Positions 1-4,405 of a DNA stretch of 6,501 nt are shown one piece after another. Each line of letters starts with the position of its first letter. The first letter of the stretch is position 1. The stretch is from DATKDU01 sp035512595 (GTDB lineage Bacteria > Planctomycetota > Planctomycetia > Pirellulales > Pirellulaceae), in the NCBI GenBank assembly GCA_035512595.1, contig DATKDU010000278.1, forward strand, positions 1 through 6,501, in the 5' to 3' direction. The notes below the pieces were generated by a model. That model saw only the letters and a list, made by a program, of their open reading frames with translations. It was not told the origin of the DNA and ran no database searches. A program made the translations under genes and the position numbers.

Positions 1-709
1 TGCGGCTGCCGGTGTAGCCGCTGGCCCCGACGCGCCCGTCGCTGACCAGCCGCTCGCCGTCCGCGTGGCTCGTGCGGTAGAGAAGCTGGACAATGCCGGG
101 GGGCATCCCCGTCTCCTCGGCGGCGATGTGGGCCTCGCCGGCGAGCATCCGCGTCGTTCCCGGATGGGACGTGTTGGCCTTGGCGATGACGGGGTTGCCG
201 GCGGCGATGGCCGCCGCAAAATCGCCGCCGCTGGCGCTGTTGAAAGCGAACGGAAAATTGTTTGGCCCAAAGACGATCACCGGCCCGATCGGCTCAAGCA
301 GGGAGCGGATGTTCTGCTTCGTGTCGATCGTCGGCATGGCCCACGAGCCTTCGCGGGCCGCGGCCGCCGCCTGGCGAAGCTGGCCTGTCGTCCGCGGCAA
401 TTCATTGCCGGCCAGGCGGGGCGAGATCGGCAGCGCGGTCTCCAGGTGCGCCATCCGCGCCAGCTCGTCGGCGGCCGATTCGATTCTCGCTGCGAAGGCG
501 TCGAGGAACGATCCGATCCGCTCGCCCGACAGACCTCGCATCCGCTCAAACGCGGCCGCGGCGGCAGCGAGCGCCTCGTCGCAGTCCTGCCACGTGCTGA
601 CCGGGTACTCGTCCGGCAGCGGCTGGCGCGTGGCGGGGTTTTCGGAGCGGAAGGTGCTCGAGGCAGTGGAGTTCTTCCAGTGGCCGGCGATGAGGACAGG
701 AGCGGTCAT
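1..709 (-). CDS. 2-oxoglutarate semialdehyde (2,5-dioxopentanoate) dehydrogenase, N-terminal part
   Basis: An aldehyde dehydrogenase of the KGSADH type, which oxidises 2,5-dioxopentanoate to 2-oxoglutarate with NAD(P)+ in the cytoplasm. 236 codons are present from ATG 709 and the frame stays open to the window edge; the family runs to roughly 500 residues, so less than half is here. Visible: the nucleotide-site stretch FGPNNFPFAFN at 147-157 with the expected catalytic Asn at 151, the cofactor-binding Lys at 177 in VIAKANTSHPGT, and GYTGSR at 231-236, matching the FTGS turn of the Rossmann fold. The catalytic Cys and the general-base Glu lie beyond the edge. The NNFPFAFN...GGD and SHPGT signatures favour KGSADH over ordinary ALDH subfamilies. 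It sits last in view in the minus-strand operon, 46 bp after the small membrane protein. No Shine-Dalgarno precedes the start. Substrate is inferred from family and from the FAH-type dehydratase two genes upstream; hydroxyproline or glucarate routes would use the same enzyme. Confidence 0.9.
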   Translation of the reverse strand, partial: MTAPVLIAGHWKNSTASSTFRSENPATRQPLPDEYPVSTWQDCDEALAAAAAAFERMRGLSGERIGSFLDAFAARIESAADELARMAHLETALPISPRLAGNELPRTTGQLRQAAAAAREGSWAMPTIDTKQNIRSLLEPIGPVIVFGPNNFPFAFNSASGGDFAAAIAAGNPVIAKANTSHPGTTRMLAGEAHIAAEETGMPPGIVQLLYRTSHADGERLVSDGRVGASGYTGSR

Positions 710-720
710 AATAAGTAGTA

Positions 721-737
721 GGCACACTCCGTGTGCC
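721..737. repeat. short perfect palindrome (GGCACAC stem) before the dehydrogenase gene
   Basis: GGCACAC at 721-727 pairs with GTGTGCC at 731-737 around a 3-nt loop, a perfect 7-bp stem. It lies in the 46-bp spacer, ending 11 bases upstream of the dehydrogenase ATG. On the sense (minus) strand the loop reads GGA, giving an isolated GGAG that is too far (17 nt) from the ATG to act as a normal ribosome site. My recollection is that palindromes of this form are scattered in planctomycete genomes; a genome search would be needed to prove this is a dispersed family. Confidence 0.6.
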
Positions 738-748
738 GCCAATGGAGT

Positions 749-766
749 AACCTTTTCAGGAAGGTT
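749..766 (-). repeat. 6-bp hairpin over the stop codon of the small membrane protein gene
   Basis: AACCTT at 749-754 pairs with AAGGTT at 761-766 around a 6-nt loop; the TGA stop of the 72-residue protein (756-758) falls in the loop. There is no T-run after it, so it is not a convincing terminator. It could be chance, or a weak mRNA element between this gene and the dehydrogenase gene. Confidence 0.3.
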
Positions 767-974
767 CACTGGGGGGATTCGAATTGCGAAACGCACTTCG
801 AAACAGAATGAGCGAAATGGCGGCAGCAAGTGCTACAGGGACTAAACTGGCCGCTATTTCTGTCATCCCCCTTACGTCCCCCCGTGAGTTCAAGAGTACC
901 GCAACGAATTGCACAGCGTAAGCGACAGTGAATAGCGCCGCGACGACACCAAAAATGATCTTGATGAACTTCAT
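756..974 (-). CDS. small two-helix membrane protein, function unknown
   Basis: A 72-residue protein that I do not recognise. Two hydrophobic segments are visible, about residues 4-29 (KIIFGVVAALFTVAYAVQF onward) and about 40-60 (IAASLVPVALAAAISLILF), joined by a short polar loop (NSRGDVRG), with a Ser/Pro-rich tail (NSNPPSEPS). The N-terminus is lysine-rich (MKFIK), suggesting that end stays in the cytoplasm. I chose ATG 974 because AGGG sits five bases upstream; an in-frame GTG at 980 would have that same site touching the start codon. It begins 8 bp after the stop of the FAH-family gene, so it is probably translationally coupled to it, and is followed by the dehydrogenase. Sitting between two consecutive pathway enzymes suggests a link to that pathway, but nothing in the sequence says whether it is a transporter subunit, anchor or unrelated. 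Confidence 0.7.
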   Translation of the reverse strand: MKFIKIIFGVVAALFTVAYAVQFVAVLLNSRGDVRGMTEIAASLVPVALAAAISLILFRSAFRNSNPPSEPS

Positions 975-982
975 GAGCACCC

Positions 983-1837
983 TTAGCCCTGCACGATCGG
1001 ATTGCTCAGCGTTCCAATCCCGTCGATCGTGATCTCGACGTCGTCGTCGGCCATGAGCGTGAAATTGCTGTCGGGGACGATGCCGGTGCCGGTCAGCAAA
1101 AATGCGCCGGTGGGGAACGAGTTGTCGCGGGCCAGCCAGCCGATCAGGTTTTCAAACGAGCGGGCCATCTGGCCGACGCTGGTGGAACCTGCAAACGCGA
1201 CTTCCTCTTCGCGGCGAATGACGAGGCGAATGCCGATCTCCTCGCGGGCCGGCATGCCCTGCGGCAGCGTGATCCACGGCCCCAGGCCGCAGCACTGGTT
1301 GTAGACCTTGGCCTGCGGCAGGTAGAGCGGGTTGTCCCCCTCGATGTCGCGGCTGCTCATGTCGTTGCCGATGGTGAAGCCGACGAGCTTGATTTCGGAG
1401 TTGATGACCAGGGTCATCTCCGGCTCGGGGACGTTCCAGTCGGAATCGGCGCGGATCCGCAGCGGCTGGCCCGGGCCGGAAACGCGGTGCGGCGAGGCCT
1501 TGAAGAACAGCTCCGGCCGCGGCGACGCGTAGACCAGGTCGTAGCACGACGCGGCACTCGTCGATTCCTCCATCCGGGCCGTGCGGCTCCGCTTGTACGT
1601 CACGCCGGCGGCCCACACTTCCTGGTGGTCGATCGGCGGCAGCAAGCTGACGCTCGACAGGGCAACCTTGTCTTTCGATCTGGCCAGAAAATCGGCCGCT
1701 TCCAGCGGATTGTCCGACTCGAGGATTTCAAACAGCGAGCGGAATTGCCGCGACAGGTCCAGCGGCGTCACTACGTCGCCGTCAACGCTTCCCACGCCGG
1801 CATCGCCGCTGGGCAGGAGGTATTTGGCCAGTTTCAT
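983..1837 (-). CDS. 2-keto-3-deoxypentonate dehydratase-like FAH-superfamily enzyme
   Basis: A 284-residue fumarylacetoacetate hydrolase-superfamily protein, full length for the single-domain bacterial/archaeal members. It most resembles 2-keto-3-deoxy-D-arabinonate dehydratase of Sulfolobus, which makes 2,5-dioxopentanoate. Visible landmarks: WAAGVTYKRSRTARMEES at 75-92; YDLVYASPRPELFFKASPHR at 99-118; the metal site E138 and E140 in NVPEPEMTLVI plus D159 in GNDMSSRDIEG; and K177 in YLPQAKVYN. From memory, the metal ligands and active-site Lys of the Sulfolobus enzyme have the same spacing with a constant 5-residue offset. Start ATG 1837 gives the usual MKLAKYLLPSG opening; no Shine-Dalgarno is present, because the leader is a heptamer repeat array. 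The gene for the enzyme that would use its product is two genes downstream, supporting dehydration of a 2-keto-3-deoxypentonate. Alternatives are a hydrolase or another FAH-type dehydratase; the arabinonate or xylonate branch cannot be told apart here. Confidence 0.9.
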   Translation of the reverse strand: MKLAKYLLPSGDAGVGSVDGDVVTPLDLSRQFRSLFEILESDNPLEAADFLARSKDKVALSSVSLLPPIDHQEVWAAGVTYKRSRTARMEESTSAASCYDLVYASPRPELFFKASPHRVSGPGQPLRIRADSDWNVPEPEMTLVINSEIKLVGFTIGNDMSSRDIEGDNPLYLPQAKVYNQCCGLGPWITLPQGMPAREEIGIRLVIRREEEVAFAGSTSVGQMARSFENLIGWLARDNSFPTGAFLLTGTGIVPDSNFTLMADDDVEITIDGIGTLSNPIVQG

Positions 1838-1844
1838 GTTCGGA

Positions 1845-1934
1845 GGGTTCGGGGTTCAGGGTTCAGGGTTCAGGAATCGTGTGCCCAGGCTACAACCGGC
1901 GCTCGCCCTGGCTGAACCCCGAATCCTGAACCCT
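1845..1934. repeat. GGGTTCA heptamer array with inverted arm filling the spacer
   Basis: Four heptamers in tandem: GGGTTCG at 1845-1851, then three perfect GGGTTCA copies at 1852-1872, followed by a degenerate GGAATCG at 1873-1879. After about 33 bp of unrelated sequence, an inverted arm at 1913-1934 (TGAACCCCGAATCC then TGAACCCT) faces it. The reverse complement of 1913-1933 matches 1845-1865 at 18 of 21 positions, and 1920-1933 pairs with 1866-1879 at 13 of 14. The element fills the 96-bp spacer between the dipeptidase stop (1934-1936) and the FAH-family start (1837), beginning next to the TGA and ending seven bases short of the ATG. Both genes are on the minus strand, so it is transcribed inside the operon. 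No T-run follows, so it is not an intrinsic terminator. Confidence 0.85.
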
Positions 1935-3004
1935 CAGTTCGGCAACACTTCGCCCAGCTTGCGCACCCAGTTCCCGTGCATGATAGCCGCGATGTCGGCC
2001 TGGCTGTAGCCGCGGGCTTCGAGAATGCCGGTGAGTTTTTGCAATTCGGCAATCGACTGCAAATCCATCGGCGTCTGCTCGGTGCCGTAGCCGCCGTCGA
2101 GATCGGAGCCGATGCCGATGTGGCGGACGTTTCCCGCAATCTGCGCGATGTGGTCGATGTGCAGGGCGATTTGCTCGATCTTGAGGTTCTTGTCGAACGG
2201 CATCGTGGCCCAACGGATCCAGCCGGGGATCATCATCCAGGCGTCGAACGCCATCCCCATGACGGCATCGCGGCGGATCAATTCCTTGATCTGCTCGTCA
2301 CTGTGCTGCCGCTGCTCGGGGACAATCGCCCGGCAGTTGCTGTGGCTGGCCCAGAGGGGACCGTCGTAGAACTCCATGCACTCCCAGAACGCCTCATCGG
2401 TGAGATGCGTCACGTCCAGCACGATTCCCAGTCGCCGCATCTCCTTGACCAGTTCGCGGCCTGCCGGCGTGAGACTGCCGCTGGAATGCGTGCCGGCGGC
2501 ATAGCGGCCGGGGCCATAGTGCGCGGGGCCAATGGCGCGCAGGCCGTACGCCCAGGCCTTTTCGAGGTAACTCAGCTTGACGATCGAATCGGCCCCCTCG
2601 AGCGAGAGAACGTAACCGATCGGTGCGTCGGCTGGCGGCTTGCCGGTCCAGAGATCGACCATCTTTTTCAGGCCGGCTTTGTCTGTGATCGGGAACATCT
2701 GGCCGGCGTCTTCCATGGCCTGGTACCAGGCGAGTTGTCCTTGCGTCTGCGCCCAGGCGATTTCCGGCGAGTGCCAGCCGGGACGCGGATTGTCAGGACT
2801 CACGTAGCGGCCAATCTGCGTGGCGATGCAGAGCCCCATCTTGCCGCGGCGCATCTCGGGGAGCGTGCAGACGCCGTGGCCGCGGTCCACCTTGTCCCCC
2901 TGGAACCGCTCGCGGCGGCGGACCTCTTCCAGCGGCAGCGTAATATCCCGGTTCCATTCCAGGGCGTTCATGGACAGGTCGAGGTGGGCGTCGAAGAGGA
3001 GCAT
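1934..3004 (-). CDS. membrane dipeptidase family (peptidase M19) zinc peptidase
   Basis: A 356-residue metal-dependent dipeptidase of the renal dipeptidase family (M19), an amidohydrolase-like TIM barrel with two zinc ions. All expected ligands are visible: H7 and D9 in FDAHLD at the very N-terminus, the bridging E136 in LSLEGAD, H200 in LDVTHLTD, H221 in WASHSNCR, the substrate-side R225, and D301 in GIGSDLDGG. Start ATG 3004 is chosen because the zinc motif begins at residue 4; the frame stays open further upstream (to 3130) only through translated repeat and the neighbouring gene. No signal peptide or membrane anchor follows this start, so it is probably cytoplasmic despite the family name. 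No Shine-Dalgarno is present because heptamer repeat runs almost to the ATG. Family members cleave L,L or L,D dipeptides; the actual substrate is not readable. Co-transcription with a 2,5-dioxopentanoate-forming pathway leaves release of an amino acid such as hydroxyproline from a dipeptide as one speculative role. Confidence 0.95.
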   Translation of the reverse strand: MLLFDAHLDLSMNALEWNRDITLPLEEVRRRERFQGDKVDRGHGVCTLPEMRRGKMGLCIATQIGRYVSPDNPRPGWHSPEIAWAQTQGQLAWYQAMEDAGQMFPITDKAGLKKMVDLWTGKPPADAPIGYVLSLEGADSIVKLSYLEKAWAYGLRAIGPAHYGPGRYAAGTHSSGSLTPAGRELVKEMRRLGIVLDVTHLTDEAFWECMEFYDGPLWASHSNCRAIVPEQRQHSDEQIKELIRRDAVMGMAFDAWMMIPGWIRWATMPFDKNLKIEQIALHIDHIAQIAGNVRHIGIGSDLDGGYGTEQTPMDLQSIAELQKLTGILEARGYSQADIAAIMHGNWVRKLGEVLPN

Positions 3005-3006
3005 GT

Positions 3007-3113
3007 GGCGATTGCGGATTGCGGATTGCGGATTGCGGATTGATTCCAATGCGGAGTGCGGAGTGCGGATTGCGGAATGATTCGCAGCAATCTGCAATCC
3101 GCAATCTGCAATC
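3007..3113. repeat. GCGGATT heptamer array with long inverted arm filling the spacer
   Basis: Four perfect tandem GCGGATT units at 3014-3041, a variant before them (GGCGATT, 3007-3013), and degenerate units after (GCGGAGT at 3051-3057 and 3058-3064, GCGGATT at 3065-3071, GCGGAAT at 3072-3078). An inverted arm follows at 3089-3113: its reverse complement matches 3010-3034 at 23 of 25 positions. The element occupies essentially the whole 107-bp spacer between the exported-protein gene (its TGA is 3112-3114, inside the inverted arm) and the dipeptidase ATG at 3004. The two mismatches would be G-U wobbles in plus-strand RNA but C-A mismatches in the real, minus-strand transcript. It is not a CRISPR: the unit is 7 bp and there are no spacers. 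Confidence 0.9.
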
Positions 3114-4161
3114 ACTTGGCCAGCTTCCACTCCGATTCGTTGACGGTAACCTCCACCGCTCCCTTGTGCTCGTCATACACCTTCTCCGCTTCCTCGATCG
3201 AGTCGAAGAAGCCGACGATGAAGGCGGCAGAGAAGTGTTCGCCGGCTCTTGTAGGCCGCTCGCCGAACTCCTCGATCATGCAGACGTAGCCCCGCTGGTG
3301 GCACCAGGCCTCGCTGACGACGCTCGGCTCGAGCGTCATGCCCAACAGCCACGGCCCTTCCTTGCCCGTGGCTGCGTCGCGGAGCCGATAGCCGCGGATG
3401 ATCCGCTCGGGGAGCGGCTTGCCCGCATTCTCCAACCGGTCGCGGCGATAGTTGAACTTTTCATCGGGCGCGAAGTCGCTGAAAAACTCGCTGCTCGGAA
3501 TCCGCCCGTGGTAGCTCAGGTAGATTTCGCTGAACGTGTCCCCCTGCTTGTGCTTGATGTGTCCCGGCATGTCGATCCGCAGGAACATGGCCGGGCTGTC
3601 GTTGACGGCGTCGATCCGGTCGGACGAAACGAAATACCGCTTTCCCGATGGAAAGACGATCGTCTGGCTCCACGTGCTGCCGGTTTTCTTGCCCGGCGCG
3701 GCCGTCTTGTACTGGAACGACTGCTTCACCGCGACGAAATCCTTCCCTTTCACCACCACCGGCGACAGTGCCTTGGCCTGCGTGCAGATTTGCGGACCTT
3801 CGATCGACCGCTTGGGCGATTTGCCGTGGTAGCTGTTGCCGAACTGGTAGACCATCTCGGCGGGGAGCCTTTCCCGGTACGCCTCGTCGCTCCCCGGCTC
3901 CATGATCCAGTCCACAATGTCCAGCCCGAAGCCCGCATCGCGGAAGCCCGTTTTCACATCCAAAAACGACCCAGCGGCAATGCCGGTGACGTACCCTTGC
4001 TTACGAACGGTTGCCCCCAATTGGGGTGTCTTGATCTGGATCGTCTGTTCGTCCTCGGTCACTTGCGGCATGTCCTGCGCGAAAGCGGACGACGGAAGTC
4101 CAGGAAACGATGCAGCCGAAAGAACGAACAGGGCTGATCCTGCGTAAAACCATCGATTCAC
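3112..4161 (-). CDS. Sec-exported protein of unknown function
   Basis: A 349-residue protein that I cannot assign to a characterised family. Residues 1-28 form a Sec signal peptide (MNRWFYAGSALFVLSAAS, cleavage likely after AFA at 26-28). It has no lipobox or C-terminal anchor, so it should be periplasmic or outside the cell. The mature part alternates short hydrophobic and polar stretches as in beta-rich folds, and contains distinctive motifs: GYVTGIAAGSFLDVKTGFRD at 56-75, GLDIVDWIMEPGSD at 79-92, and EAWCHQRGYVCMIEEFGERP at 284-303 with two cysteines (287, 294) that could pair. The C-terminus (EEAEKVYDEHK, 323-333) looks helical. The start is GTG 4161, fixed by a strong GAGGAG five bases upstream. 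It is the first gene of the minus-strand operon, ahead of dipeptidase and pentonate-pathway genes, which hints at binding or processing an extracellular substrate. A carbohydrate-related beta-sandwich is a guess only. Confidence 0.85.
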   Translation of the reverse strand: MNRWFYAGSALFVLSAASFPGLPSSAFAQDMPQVTEDEQTIQIKTPQLGATVRKQGYVTGIAAGSFLDVKTGFRDAGFGLDIVDWIMEPGSDEAYRERLPAEMVYQFGNSYHGKSPKRSIEGPQICTQAKALSPVVVKGKDFVAVKQSFQYKTAAPGKKTGSTWSQTIVFPSGKRYFVSSDRIDAVNDSPAMFLRIDMPGHIKHKQGDTFSEIYLSYHGRIPSSEFFSDFAPDEKFNYRRDRLENAGKPLPERIIRGYRLRDAATGKEGPWLLGMTLEPSVVSEAWCHQRGYVCMIEEFGERPTRAGEHFSAAFIVGFFDSIEEAEKVYDEHKGAVEVTVNESEWKLAK

Positions 4162-4166
4162 GAGAA

Positions 4167-4172
4167 CTCCTC
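4167..4172 (-). promoter_or_regulatory. ribosome binding site deciding a GTG start
   Basis: On the minus strand GAGGAG lies five bases upstream of the GTG at 4161. There is no in-frame ATG giving an intact signal peptide, so this site fixes the GTG start of the exported-protein gene. It is the only strong Shine-Dalgarno in the minus-strand operon. Confidence 0.8.
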
Positions 4173-4199
4173 AGGGAGATGGGGAACGGTTTGGATTCG

Positions 4200-4232
4200 C
4201 CGGGGGGACGATGCGGGACGATGCCCGGGGGG
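4200..4232. repeat. 10-bp tandem duplication flanked by G-runs
   Basis: GGGACGATGC occurs twice in tandem at 4205-4214 and 4215-4224. CCGGGGGG occurs at both ends, at 4200-4207 (overlapping the first unit) and 4225-4232. The 10-bp period puts the two copies on the same face of the helix, between the candidate -10 box and the ribosome site of the minus-strand operon. It could be a regulator-binding site or simple slippage in G-rich DNA. Confidence 0.5.
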
Positions 4233-4234
4233 TC

Positions 4235-4240
4235 ATTTTA
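4235..4240 (-). promoter_or_regulatory. candidate -10 box for the minus-strand operon
   Basis: On the minus strand TAAAAT matches the sigma-70 TATAAT consensus at five of six positions and is the only AT-rich hexamer in the GC-rich upstream stretch. Transcription from here would leave a leader of roughly 65-70 bases before the GTG at 4161. No recognisable -35 box sits 16-18 bp upstream, so this is tentative. Confidence 0.3.
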
Positions 4241-4251
4241 GAGTGTTTGGG

Positions 4252-4309
4252 GCGGCCGTGCGTTGGGGGTGCAGGCCGCGAGGAACCAGGAACGGGCAAG
4301 TTCGGCCTG
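4252..4309 (+). other. GC-rich hairpin with an alternative pairing partner
   Basis: GCGGCC at 4252-4257 plus TGC at 4259-4261 can pair with GCA at 4271-4273 plus GGCCGC at 4274-4279: nine base pairs with one bulged G and a 9-nt loop. CAGGCCG at 4272-4278 can instead pair perfectly with CGGCCTG at 4303-4309. The two pairings exclude each other. It lies about 100-150 bp upstream of the CRTAC lipoprotein gene, so it would be in the leader only if transcription starts further left. In DNA this GC-rich, chance is a serious alternative. Confidence 0.3.
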
Positions 4310-4405
4310 GAGACGGTCGATGGGCGTGTTACGATGGATCGTGGGCAGCTTTGGTTATCTTGTTCGCGGACCTAGTTAAACGGTTTCACCAAGCCAGGTA
4401 ATGCC

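Noticed and set aside
724..731. GGAG in the palindrome loop as ribosome site for the dehydrogenase
   Set aside because: It is 17 bases from the ATG and buried in a perfect hairpin.
65..845. Plus-strand open frames across the dehydrogenase region (65-718, 93-845)
   Set aside because: They are antisense to a well-recognised aldehyde dehydrogenase and read through the spacer palindrome.
978..980. GTG 980 as start of the small membrane protein
   Set aside because: The AGGG site would abut the codon; ATG 974 has correct spacing and gives a clean MKFIK start.
1845..1934. Possible intrinsic terminator between dipeptidase and dehydratase genes
   Set aside because: The inverted arms lack a following T-run on the minus strand and the stem has a long central loop.
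1976..3043. Long plus-strand open frame (355 codons) opposite the dipeptidase
   Set aside because: It lies antisense to a gene with full catalytic motifs and its translation shows no domain logic; long antisense frames are common in GC-rich DNA.
3007..3113. Possible CRISPR array
   Set aside because: Units are 7 bp, tandem and without spacers, and no cas gene is present.
3005..3130. In-frame 42-residue N-terminal extension of the dipeptidase (IRNPQSAIRN-type residues)
   Set aside because: It is translation of the heptamer repeat and the end of the upstream gene; the zinc motif HxD lies at residues 7-9 from ATG 3004, as expected for the true N-terminus.
3019..4137. Plus-strand open frame (372 codons) opposite the exported protein
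   Set aside because: It begins inside the repeat array and runs antisense to a gene with a signal peptide and a strong ribosome site.
4351..4378. TTGGTT and TAGTTA as a promoter for the CRTAC gene
   Set aside because: Only three and two matches to the -35 and -10 consensus; not better than chance.
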